IMG/VR virus record: IMGVR_UViG_3300005095_000076
Location: 1-35,155 of that record
DNA: 35,155 nt
Direction: 5' to 3' (one strand)
Source of the DNA: a virus
A program made the position numbers and the translations under genes. Below, one piece after another: positions 12,529 through 18,932 of the stretch. The notes beneath the pieces were generated by a model. That model made no database searches. It was not told where the DNA came from and saw only the letters and a list, made by a program, of their open reading frames with translations. Positions within the stretch are counted from its first letter, which is position 1; each line of letters starts with the position of its first letter.

Positions 12529-13209
12529 ATGATTACAGATAAAAAACAAATAGTAAAAATTAACGACAAGTTAAGAAGCATTGCAGGGCAAATATTTGCA
12601 GATGATTTTATTTTGTTGAACAAATATGATGAGAGCCAACTAATAGATGGACTTGCTGATATTTATGTTTATGCAAATGGAGCATTATATAAATTGCAAC
12701 AATTAGCTGATAAGAAGTATAGTGAGTTCAATAGTGTTGGCTCATTGACTATTTACGATGTAGAAGATTATGAAAACATTATGGATATTGATATACCAGA
12801 AGATATAGTTAAGTTCAACAAAGATAGGTTATTAACAGAGTATAAAGATTTAGTAGAACATCAAAACATCTATGAAGAGTTAAGAGAGATAGTTGCAGAA
12901 GAGAAGTATACCAAAGATGAGACTAAGGAGTTAAGAGAGTTTTATACCGGCATGTACTATGAAGGGAGCCAGCCTAGAAACTTCAATGAATTAGTAGAGT
13001 TGACTGAAGTGTTTTTAGATATTAGAGAGAAAGCAAAAGAGGCTATTGAGCTAGCAGGATATGATTTCGAATGCGTTAAGGGTGAAGTACTAAAGGAAAT
13101 CAGTTCTAGAGTTGGCTCAATTAAAGATGGGAAATTTGTTAAAGAGATAACAGGCAATGAGTATCAAGCAGACTTTACAAAGTGTAGGAGAGAAGATGAA
13201 ACTAAATAA
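12529..13209 (+). CDS. Helical acidic protein, unknown (226 aa)
   Basis: Not recognised. The protein is almost entirely helical in appearance, with acidic stretches (DVEDYENIMDIDIPEDIVKF) and repeated charged helices (YEELREIVAEEKYTKDETKEL). It has no membrane segment and a single cysteine near each end of the last third. AGAGGAG lies upstream. It overlaps the next gene by 14 bases. The neighbouring genes suggest nucleic-acid metabolism, but the protein itself shows no catalytic motif. Confidence 0.65.
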   Translation: MITDKKQIVKINDKLRSIAGQIFADDFILLNKYDESQLIDGLADIYVYANGALYKLQQLADKKYSEFNSVGSLTIYDVEDYENIMDIDIPEDIVKFNKDRLLTEYKDLVEHQNIYEELREIVAEEKYTKDETKELREFYTGMYYEGSQPRNFNELVELTEVFLDIREKAKEAIELAGYDFECVKGEVLKEISSRVGSIKDGKFVKEITGNEYQADFTKCRREDETK

Positions 13210-13678
13210 TGCGACTATGTTTAAGAAGGTAATACTACTTATTATGCACACACATTTAAGCAAATGTAAAGAGGAATCAGACCCAATGTTTCAAGAGGCA
13301 CTAGACCTCTTGATGAAAGATATTGATTGGTTTTTTAAAGTTAATAAATTCAATGAGAGCCAAGCTAAATGCTTGATGAAGATGGATAGAGAAGACGAGT
13401 TACTTAAAAAAGTATTCAATGGAAAAGAGTTTCACTTTGTTGCTTTTGTTCTATCAATGTTCGATAGGTTTTTGTCGAACAATTTAAATGAGCCAATACA
13501 AGTGTTTAAACGTAAAACAATTAGTAGAGTAAAGCTATATAAAATGAGAATAGCTCAAGTAGAGAAAGAGCTAGACGATGAGACTTTGGCTCAATGGCAT
13601 AAGGATAAAGAGGAGGCAGAAAAGATTGCTAAGAAAGTATGGGAAAAAGTAAAGGAGTATGTAAATGAAAACTGCTAA
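13196..13678 (+). CDS. Helical protein, unknown (160 aa)
   Basis: I chose the ATG at 13196, which follows AGGAGAGAAG; an upstream in-frame ATG at 13157 lacks a ribosome site. The protein (MKLNNATMFKKVILLIMHTHL...) is helical and basic at its C-terminus (QVEKELDDETLAQWHKDKEEAEK). No family was recognised. It overlaps both neighbours by 14 bases, typical of a coupled operon. Confidence 0.65.
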   Translation: MKLNNATMFKKVILLIMHTHLSKCKEESDPMFQEALDLLMKDIDWFFKVNKFNESQAKCLMKMDREDELLKKVFNGKEFHFVAFVLSMFDRFLSNNLNEPIQVFKRKTISRVKLYKMRIAQVEKELDDETLAQWHKDKEEAEKIAKKVWEKVKEYVNENC

Positions 13679-14135
13679 CGAACATTACAAAGTATTCAGA
13701 TATGAGCCAATAAGATTTATTACCTATAACAAGTTAGATTTTATAGTAGGTAATATAGTCAAGTACATTTGCAGATACCCACACAAAGGGCAAGCAGAGA
13801 GTGATTTAAGGAAAATATACGACTATATGATGATGATATTAGAGTTTGGCTCAGATTGTTTTATAGAAGAGGACAGTTTGCAAGAGTTTTTCAGAAGAAA
13901 TGATTTAACAAAGAATCAAAGAAGAATGCTATGGCATTTGTATAGATATCTACATACAGGTAGAAGCAAATATCATAGTGAAATATTAAAAAGAGTTAAA
14001 GAAGAGCTAGAAAAGATTAATGAGCCAAAGAAGGATACTATTCAAAAAGTATATGAAGCAGTGAATAAAAACTATGGCTATGTTGCAGTAAAAGAGATAA
14101 TTGAAAAGTATGAAGAGTTAGTAAACAAAGTTTAA
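13665..14135 (+). CDS. DUF3310-like (SaV-type) phage protein
   Basis: A 156-aa protein. Residues about 5-62 match the small phage DUF3310 pattern: HYKVFRYEPIRFI, then KLDFIVGNIVKYICRY, then HKGQAESDLRKIYDYM. In this family the conserved GN.vKYi.Ry core is often found in phage nucleotide-metabolism or early regions, with unclear function. The C-terminal extension of about 90 residues (FFRRNDLTKNQRRMLWHLYRYL...) is helical and not part of the family. AAAGGAG lies upstream and the start overlaps the previous gene. It is the last gene before a non-coding gap with three palindromes. Confidence 0.7.
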   Translation: MKTANEHYKVFRYEPIRFITYNKLDFIVGNIVKYICRYPHKGQAESDLRKIYDYMMMILEFGSDCFIEEDSLQEFFRRNDLTKNQRRMLWHLYRYLHTGRSKYHSEILKRVKEELEKINEPKKDTIQKVYEAVNKNYGYVAVKEIIEKYEELVNKV

Positions 14136-14143
14136 AAAAAACA

Positions 14144-14241
14144 TGCTCAAAATAAACATTTTATTTTTGAGCACTATGTTATGTTTAATGTTATTCTAAT
14201 ATTTTTTTGTGTAGAATAACAATCGACATATCAAATATGTC
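14144..14241. promoter_or_regulatory. Three palindromes upstream of KilA-N genes
   Basis: The first pairs TGCTCAAAATAAA (14144-14156) with TTATTTTTGAGCA (14161-14173), which may terminate the DUF3310-like transcript. The second pairs GTTATTCTA (14190-14198) with TAGAATAAC (14212-14220). The third pairs GACATAT with ATATGTC (14225-14241). The last two are good candidates for regulator binding ahead of the regulator cluster. Confidence 0.6.
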
Positions 14242-14271
14242 AAAAACAAACAATTTAAAAAGGAACAATTA

Positions 14272-14871
14272 GTGAAAACAGAAATGACATTAAAAGTAAA
14301 ATTCTCACTAGGTGAAATATTAGTAAAACATAAAAGTTTACTAATAGAAGCACATCCATTTGTCGGACTACTTAATAGATTTAGAGAGGAAAGCGGACTT
14401 CAGCCTATACATTATAGAGATATTTTAAAAAGGCAGTCTATTCAAGAGTTCATATCTTTAGATAATGAAATGCTGAAAGTAGGTAAAGGAAGAGCCAAAA
14501 CATACTTTCACTTAGAGTTAGCATTAAGAATAGCTATTGAACTATCTCCACAGTTTGCAAAAGAAGTTATAGAGACTTTTATAAATAAAAAATTAACTCA
14601 CTTAAGAGATTTAGGAGGAGATAAGTATATTGAACTAAATGACGCAGTAACTGCTTATGCTGAAAGTATATTAGGAAAACCAGCACATAAAGGTCATTAC
14701 ATAACGATAGCAAAACTAATTAAAAAAAGATTAGGTGTTGAAGATTGGAATACTGCTAAACCAGAGCAACATGCTGAAAGAATGAGAATTGAACAAACTA
14801 TAGTCTCAATGCTAAAGACTGGTGTTGTTCGTGATTGGGAACATTTAAAAGAGTTAGTAGATAAAATTTAA
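14272..14871 (+). CDS. KilA-N domain regulator (paralogue 1)
   Basis: A 199-aa protein starting at GTG after AAAAAGGAACAATTA. Residues about 30-105 fit a KilA-N DNA-binding domain: LLNRFREESGLQ, the middle QSIQEFISL, and the diagnostic KTYFHLELALRIAIELSPQF followed by AKEVIETFIN. KilA-N proteins are phage and large-virus DNA-binding regulators or antirepressors. The C-terminal half (HKGHYITIAKLIKKRLGV...) resembles the domain fused to a Rha N-terminus in the gene at 16028. Its last 28 residues are identical to those of paralogue 2. It has only one motif copy in 600 bp, below the local average. Confidence 0.75.
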   Translation: MKTEMTLKVKFSLGEILVKHKSLLIEAHPFVGLLNRFREESGLQPIHYRDILKRQSIQEFISLDNEMLKVGKGRAKTYFHLELALRIAIELSPQFAKEVIETFINKKLTHLRDLGGDKYIELNDAVTAYAESILGKPAHKGHYITIAKLIKKRLGVEDWNTAKPEQHAERMRIEQTIVSMLKTGVVRDWEHLKELVDKI

Positions 14872-14872
14872 A
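14785..14872 (+). repeat. 88-bp near-identical 3' repeat (copy 1)
   Basis: The last 88 bases of the gene match 15581-15668 with a single C/T difference, although the 5' halves of the two genes have diverged strongly. Confidence 0.85.
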
Positions 14873-15049
14873 ATGACACATCGTTTTTTAGAGTTTTTTA
14901 CATGTGTTATATGATATATTTCAAATAGAAAGAAAAAATAATGAGTGTAAAAGAAGAATTAAAATTTACTTTAAAGTGACTTCAAGGTATTGACATTATG
15001 TTTTTATTTTGATATTATTTTATTGTATTAATTAAGAAAGGAGCTGATA
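14872..15049 (+). promoter_or_regulatory. Intergenic region with promoter before KilA-N paralogue 2
   Basis: TTGACA at 14990-14995, exactly 17 bases, then TATTAT at 15013-15018. This is the best consensus-like promoter seen in the window. Upstream, TGACACAT and ATGTGTTA form an imperfect dyad at about 14874-14909. A 12-codon frame (MSVKEELKFTLK) at 14941 lacks a good ribosome site. The region allows paralogue 2 to be expressed apart from paralogue 1. Confidence 0.65.
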
Positions 15050-15667
15050 GTGAAAACAAATCAAAAAATATTAGTAAAATTTGAAAAAGGAGAACTCCCA
15101 ATATTTCATAAGAGCCAAATGGGTGACTTAAACATTTTATTTGCTATGGGAAATATGTACAGAGTTGAAGAGGGACTTCAGCCATTATCTTTAAATGGAT
15201 GGATAAAGAGACAAGACGTACAGGACTACATTAAATATTTAAAAAACAATGGAGTAGAAGAGCCAATCAAGAGGACACGTGGAAAAGGTGCAACAACATT
15301 AGCTCATCTAAAGGTATTACTTGACGCGGCAATAGCATTATCTCCAAAACTAAAAGATGAGGTATATGAAACATTTATAAATAACAAAATGTTGTTTTAT
15401 AGAGACAATAGTGGAGATAATTATTTAAATATGATTGACGCACTAACACTATACGCAGAAGGTATATTAGGGAAGCAAGCTCATAAAGGTCATTACATAA
15501 CAATAGCTAATATAATTAAAAAAAGATTAGGAGTTAATGATTGGAATACCGCAACTGCTGAACAATTAAGAGAAAGAGATAGAATTGAACAAACTATAGT
15601 TTCAATGCTAAAGACTGGTGTTGTTCGTGATTGGGAACATTTAAAAGAGTTAGTAGATAAAATTTAA
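15050..15667 (+). CDS. KilA-N domain regulator (paralogue 2)
   Basis: A 205-aa protein starting at GTG after AAAGGAGCTGATA. It has the same plan as paralogue 1: an N-terminal KilA-N domain (residues about 25-110, with TTLAHLKVLLDAAIALSPKL and DEVYETFIN) and the C-terminal HKGHYITIANIIKKRLGV domain. The C-terminal 28 residues are identical to paralogue 1, while the N-terminal half differs widely. Divergence at the DNA-binding end with conservation at the other end suggests different operators but a shared partner. It has its own promoter and is followed by an HU-family gene. Confidence 0.75.
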   Translation: MKTNQKILVKFEKGELPIFHKSQMGDLNILFAMGNMYRVEEGLQPLSLNGWIKRQDVQDYIKYLKNNGVEEPIKRTRGKGATTLAHLKVLLDAAIALSPKLKDEVYETFINNKMLFYRDNSGDNYLNMIDALTLYAEGILGKQAHKGHYITIANIIKKRLGVNDWNTATAEQLRERDRIEQTIVSMLKTGVVRDWEHLKELVDKI

Positions 15668-15668
15668 A
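15581..15668 (+). repeat. 88-bp near-identical 3' repeat (copy 2)
   Basis: Matches 14785-14872 with one difference, which points to recent duplication or gene conversion limited to the 3' end. Confidence 0.85.
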
Positions 15669-15685
15669 TTTAAAAGGAGAAAAAG

Positions 15686-15958
15686 ATGATTAAAGCAATT
15701 GATGAAAAGTTAGCAAACAAATTAGGATTAGAGGTTAAAGAGGTTAAGAAGTTCACTAGAGCATTGGCTCAATTAGTAAAAGAAGAACTAGTAGAAGGCA
15801 ATACAGTTCATATTAAAGGGTTAGGTGTATTTGAGCCAGTTACTAAGGTTAAACCTAACCACAAGATATTTGGCTCAGATGAGCCAATTACTTTAGTTAA
15901 GAAATCTGTTAAGTTTAGACTATCTAATAATATCAAAAAAGAATTGAAAGGAGAATAG
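15686..15958 (+). CDS. HU/IHF-family DNA-bending protein
   Basis: A 90-aa protein of typical HU length. The N-terminal helices (KLANKLGLEVKEVKKFTRALAQLVKEELVEG) are followed by the strand VHIKGLGVFEP, equivalent to the GFGTF core of HU, then the beta arms and the C-terminal helix. Such proteins bend DNA and assist packaging, recombination and repression. Two motif copies face each other inside the gene (15870-15887, 4-base loop). The end, KKELKGE, is shared with the next two genes because it encodes the next ribosome site. It lies amid regulators that in other phages depend on IHF. Confidence 0.85.
   Translation: MIKAIDEKLANKLGLEVKEVKKFTRALAQLVKEELVEGNTVHIKGLGVFEPVTKVKPNHKIFGSDEPITLVKKSVKFRLSNNIKKELKGE
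15870..15887 (+). repeat. Facing motif pair inside HU gene
   Basis: TTGGCTC-AGAT-GAGCCAA is a perfect 7-bp stem with a 4-base loop. It encodes GSDEP. Confidence 0.75.
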
Positions 15959-15959
15959 T

Positions 15960-16007
15960 ATGAAACTTACCATTAAGGTAAATTTCATTATAATGTTATT
16001 GTTATAA
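15960..16007 (+). CDS. Possible 15-aa leader peptide or remnant
   Basis: MKLTIKVNFIIMLLL starts 6 bases after the GGAG encoded in the last codons of the HU gene and ends before the next ribosome site. The layout is identical to the neighbouring gene junctions. It may be a degenerate gene, a hydrophobic leader peptide, or chance. Confidence 0.25.
   Translation: MKLTIKVNFIIMLLL
15961..15994 (+). promoter_or_regulatory. Operator-like dyad plus -10 element before second rha gene
   Basis: TGAAACTTACC and GGTAAATTTCA flank ATTAA (one mismatch). TATAAT follows at 15989-15994. No good -35 is visible because that place is occupied by the dyad, as in repressor-controlled or activator-dependent promoters. 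Confidence 0.5.
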
Positions 16008-16027
16008 ATAAATATTAAGGAGTAACG

Positions 16028-16741
16028 ATGAGTATTATAACAAAAGAAGGCTTGAAGCTAGTAATGGAAAAAGGTAAAGTTTTTTGTGATAGTAGAGAAT
16101 TGGCTAAGCAGTTTGGCAAACTTCACAAAAATGTTCTTCGCAAAATAGAAGATGAGATTAAGCAATTTAACGAGCTCAAAATTGAGCCCGTTAAAATTAA
16201 AGAGTTCTTTGTGTATTCACCATATATTGATAAAAAAGGTGAAGAGAGAAAAAGGTATCTTCTTACATTTGAAGGCTTTCAACAAATAGCTCTTCAATTT
16301 ACAGGTAAAGAAGCAGTGATAAATAGAATGAAGTTTATAACATTCTTTACCGAAACTATTAGACAAATAGAGAAAGATAAATTAAAAGCTATTCAAAATA
16401 AAATGAGCCAAGAATGGATTAGTTACAGAATAGCAACTAAAAAAGCAAGAAAGGAGCTTACAGATGTAATTAAAGAGTACGTAATAAAGTATAGGGCAGA
16501 AGTTGAAAACAAATATAATGATGGACACTATTATAAGCATTATACTAATTTAATTTATAAAAAGTTAGGTATCAACTTACCAAAAGGAGCCAATCCTAGA
16601 GATATATTAGATGAGAAAACTTTAGCAAGGTTAACTGCATTAGAGTTTGATGTTGCAGATAGGATTGAAGAGTTGGCTCAAAGTGGGCTTCATTACAAAG
16701 AAGTATTTAAACAAATTAAAAAAGAACTAAAAGGAGAATAA
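16028..16741 (+). CDS. Rha-family regulator with C-terminal domain shared with KilA-N proteins
   Basis: A 237-aa protein. Its N-terminal Rha domain spans residues about 10-115: FCDSRELAKQFGKLHKNVLRKI, then EPVKIKEFFVYSPYIDKKGEE, then LTFEGFQQIALQFTGKEAVINRMKFITFF. The C-terminal part (YYKHYTNLIYKKLGINL...LTALEFDVADRIEEL) has the same pattern as the end of the KilA-N paralogues. It would be a lysogeny or host-factor responsive regulator. A near-perfect palindrome lies inside the gene at 16169-16192. AAGGAG lies upstream, and the protein ends in KKELKGE. It is distinct from the Rha protein at 8927, whose C-terminus is unrelated. Confidence 0.8.
   Translation: MSIITKEGLKLVMEKGKVFCDSRELAKQFGKLHKNVLRKIEDEIKQFNELKIEPVKIKEFFVYSPYIDKKGEERKRYLLTFEGFQQIALQFTGKEAVINRMKFITFFTETIRQIEKDKLKAIQNKMSQEWISYRIATKKARKELTDVIKEYVIKYRAEVENKYNDGHYYKHYTNLIYKKLGINLPKGANPRDILDEKTLARLTALEFDVADRIEELAQSGLHYKEVFKQIKKELKGE
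16169..16192 (+). repeat. Palindrome inside second rha gene
   Basis: AACGAGCTCAA and TTGAGCCCGTT are separated by two bases, with one mismatch at the same relative position as in the 9064 palindrome. Confidence 0.75.
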
Positions 16742-16742
16742 G

Positions 16743-17378
16743 ATGAATGATTTAATTAGATTAACAGGACAAGAGATTGCAGTGGCTCATATTGAATTAA
16801 CACTTTATGATATTGCTAAAAGATTTGGCAAAGATAAAGGCAAAGATTGGCATAGAGATTTGGTTAGAGCTTTTATGGAAGATTATAATAGGTTAAGCAC
16901 TGATGAAAAATTGTTGCTCGGAAATTTTTCCGAGCTACAAATTAAAGTTTCAAGAGGGAATAGAGGTGGGACTCAATTAATTCCTACAATTAAAATGAAT
17001 GTAAAAATGGCTGTGTGGTTTATAAGTAGATTTGAGCCACGACTTAGAGCAAGAATAGTAGATTTTGCTTTTAAGCAATTAGAGAATGATTACTATAAAG
17101 CACAAAAGAAGATTCAACAATTGGAGGCAGATAAGTTCATTGAGTATGATGATGGATATCATTCAATGAGTAGAATAGTTAAGAAAAACTTTCCAGATTT
17201 AACTACTACTCAAGTTTTTGATTTATTAGACGAATTAGGATATATTGAAACAAAAGAGTATAGAACTATAAAGAGAGAGCCAATTAATCTTGATGTAAAG
17301 CATATAGGGCATAAAGTTATTAAATACAACGAAGAAGAAATTGTAGAAATTGTTAAAAAAGAACTAAAAGGAGAATAA
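16743..17378 (+). CDS. Antirepressor-like phage regulator
   Basis: A 211-aa protein. Residues about 15-115 show a Rha/KilA-like pattern (LYDIAKRFGKDKGKDWHRDLVRAF, then NVKMAVWFISRFEPRLRARIVDFAF). The C-terminal part (GYHSMSRIVKKNFPDLTTTQVFDLLDELGYIE) resembles the winged helix-like end of phage antirepressors. It probably modulates repression together with its neighbours. A 14-bp-arm palindrome lies inside at 16911-16940. AAAGGAG lies within the codons of the preceding gene. The exact family is not certain, and it could be a diverged Rha protein. Confidence 0.65.
   Translation: MNDLIRLTGQEIAVAHIELTLYDIAKRFGKDKGKDWHRDLVRAFMEDYNRLSTDEKLLLGNFSELQIKVSRGNRGGTQLIPTIKMNVKMAVWFISRFEPRLRARIVDFAFKQLENDYYKAQKKIQQLEADKFIEYDDGYHSMSRIVKKNFPDLTTTQVFDLLDELGYIETKEYRTIKREPINLDVKHIGHKVIKYNEEEIVEIVKKELKGE
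16911..16940 (+). repeat. Palindrome inside antirepressor-like gene
   Basis: TTGTTGCTCGGAAA and TTTCCGAGCTACAA are separated by two bases, with one mismatch. It is the third regulator gene in the window to carry such an element at a similar place. Confidence 0.75.
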
Positions 17379-17379
17379 G

Positions 17380-17943
17380 ATGAAATTAGCAATAGTAGTA
17401 GGACACAATGAGAAGTATCAAGGCGCAACAGGTATTAATGGAGTTACTGAGTATGAGTTTAATTCTGAGTTGGCTCAAGATTTAAGAGATGTTTTAATAT
17501 TAGATGGTGTAAATGTAGAAGTATTTTATAGAGAGCCAATTAGAAGTTATAGAAGGCAAATAGATTTATTAAATATGGAATTAAGAGAGTTTAGACCAGA
17601 TTTAACAATTGAGCTTCACTTCAATGCTTCAATTGATACTGATGTAGAAGGTCATGAAGTTTTATATTGCAAGAAGAGTAGAAGAGGCAAGCATGTGGCT
17701 CAAATATTTGATAAGCTATATGATAGATGGCTAAGAAACAAGGATAGAAATATAAAGGGTAGAAACTTCAATGAAAGAGGTGGAAGGTTTTTATGTACAG
17801 GCAGAGAGCCAAGAGTCATCTTAGAGCCATTCTTTGCTTCACATATTGATGAGTATGACTTTGGCTCAAAGGGATATCACAGATTAGTTAGAGCCAATAG
17901 ATACGCAATACTTAATTCTTTAGCATACTTAGCAAAGGATTAG
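17380..17943 (+). CDS. N-acetylmuramoyl-L-alanine amidase (endolysin, Amidase_3)
   Basis: A 187-aa zinc amidase that cuts the bond between the glycan and the peptide of the cell wall. The expected ligands are present: His9 in VVGHN, Glu24 in GVTEYEF, His80 in IELHFNAS, and the catalytic Glu149 in VILEPFF. It is a single catalytic domain without a wall-binding domain, as common in phages of Gram-negative hosts. There is no signal peptide, so release would need a holin. It sits late in the + strand block, after regulators rather than beside a clear lysis cassette. The start follows AAAGGAGAATAAG. Confidence 0.9.
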   Translation: MKLAIVVGHNEKYQGATGINGVTEYEFNSELAQDLRDVLILDGVNVEVFYREPIRSYRRQIDLLNMELREFRPDLTIELHFNASIDTDVEGHEVLYCKKSRRGKHVAQIFDKLYDRWLRNKDRNIKGRNFNERGGRFLCTGREPRVILEPFFASHIDEYDFGSKGYHRLVRANRYAILNSLAYLAKD

Positions 17944-17945
17944 TT

Positions 17946-18194
17946 ATGAAAACTACTGAGTATCTGTACAATATTCAACCTATACTTCTAGCTTCCTTAA
18001 ATTATAAGGAGGCTTTAGAATTAAAGCTAGACAGTGCAACTGCTTTGGCTCAAGAGTTAGAAAGAGAAATGAGCCAACTAGTGCATGAACAAAGTAATAA
18101 GAAGTATATGGAAGCGTTACCAGTTAGGGAGAGATTACATCATGTTTATAAAGCAATTGAACACACTAGAAATTTATTAAAGGAGATTGAATGA
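17946..18194 (+). CDS. Helical protein next to endolysin, unknown (82 aa)
   Basis: MKTTEYLYNIQPILLASLNY... is all-helical with a coiled-coil-like middle (ALAQELEREMSQLVHEQSNKK) and a helical end (HHVYKAIEHTRNLLKEIE). It lacks a membrane segment, so it is not an obvious holin or spanin. Its start is 3 bases after the amidase stop and its stop overlaps the next ATG (ATGA). It may be a small regulator or scaffold. No family was recognised. Confidence 0.6.
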   Translation: MKTTEYLYNIQPILLASLNYKEALELKLDSATALAQELEREMSQLVHEQSNKKYMEALPVRERLHHVYKAIEHTRNLLKEIE

Positions 18195-18898
18195 AAAGAG
18201 CAAGATTTATTAAATTAAAGAAGAGCAGAAAAATGACGTTATTTAGTTTTCTTAGTTATAGAATTAAAAGAGGTAGAGGTTTTAGTTATTATGCAATACC
18301 TCCAATAAAAATGAAGTTTGAAGAGATGTATGAGAAATGGGACGATTTAAACAAAATGCTTGATGAGTTTAAAGAGTGGGTGAAGAATGCTTATGATGTA
18401 CAAATTGAAGAAGATGAGTGGCTCACTGATAAACATGAGATTAAGATGAGAGGACATGAAATTAGACTTCTAAATCATAAAGATACAATTAATCCACGCA
18501 GATGGAAAATGGATTGGAGAGAGCCAACAGAGTGTCCAGTTTGTAACAAAACATTTAAGAGGAAAGTGCACACTCAAGTGTACTGTTCAGAGGAGTGTAG
18601 AAGAATACATGCTGATAGAACGTATAATTCAAAAGAAATTAGGAAGCTAAATCATGTTGGCAGACAATGGGTTAATAGGTTTGCTACTAAGCGTGGAGCA
18701 AAGTGGACTAAAGAGGAAACAATTGAAGCTATGAAGTTAAAACTTAAAGGTCTTTCTACTAGTGAAGTAGCTTATGAATTGGGTAGAACATATGCTTCTG
18801 TGTATGAAAGATTAAAAGTTATAAAAAGCAGAAGTCCTATGTTTTATGAAGAGGTATTAGAGAAAGCTAGCACTTTGTTAGCAAAGGAGAGCCAGTAG
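18191..18898 (+). CDS. Zinc-finger and helix-turn-helix DNA-binding protein
   Basis: A 235-aa protein. The N-terminus is very basic (MKRARFIKLKKSRK). Residues about 115-136 form a C-x2-C...C-x3-C zinc finger (CPVCNKTFKR... CSEEC). Residues about 172-215 resemble a Myb/SANT-type or sigma-4-like helix-turn-helix (WTKEETIEAMKLKLKGLSTSEVAYELGRTYASVYERLKVI). Such a combination suggests a transcription factor, perhaps for the late genes that converge on it, or a homing-type DNA-binding remnant. No nuclease catalytic motif was seen. It is the last + strand gene, and a facing motif pair spans its stop codon. Confidence 0.7.
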   Translation: MKRARFIKLKKSRKMTLFSFLSYRIKRGRGFSYYAIPPIKMKFEEMYEKWDDLNKMLDEFKEWVKNAYDVQIEEDEWLTDKHEIKMRGHEIRLLNHKDTINPRRWKMDWREPTECPVCNKTFKRKVHTQVYCSEECRRIHADRTYNSKEIRKLNHVGRQWVNRFATKRGAKWTKEETIEAMKLKLKGLSTSEVAYELGRTYASVYERLKVIKSRSPMFYEEVLEKASTLLAKESQ

Positions 18899-18932
18899 TT
18901 GGCTCACTCCTTTAGTTTGCAAAAACTAAAGG
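18889..18932. terminator. Bidirectional terminator region at convergent junction
   Basis: Two hairpins are adjacent. GAGCCA-GTAGT-TGGCTC spans 18889-18905. CCTTTAGTTT-GCAA-AAACTAAAGG (18909-18932, a perfect 10-bp stem) overlaps the last codons of the - strand giant gene. The A/T-rich stem serves both directions. The + and - transcription blocks meet here. Confidence 0.7.

Noticed and set aside
14941-14979. 12-codon frame MSVKEELKFTLK between the KilA-N genes
   Set aside because: No good ribosome binding site and too short to support; it may be a remnant.
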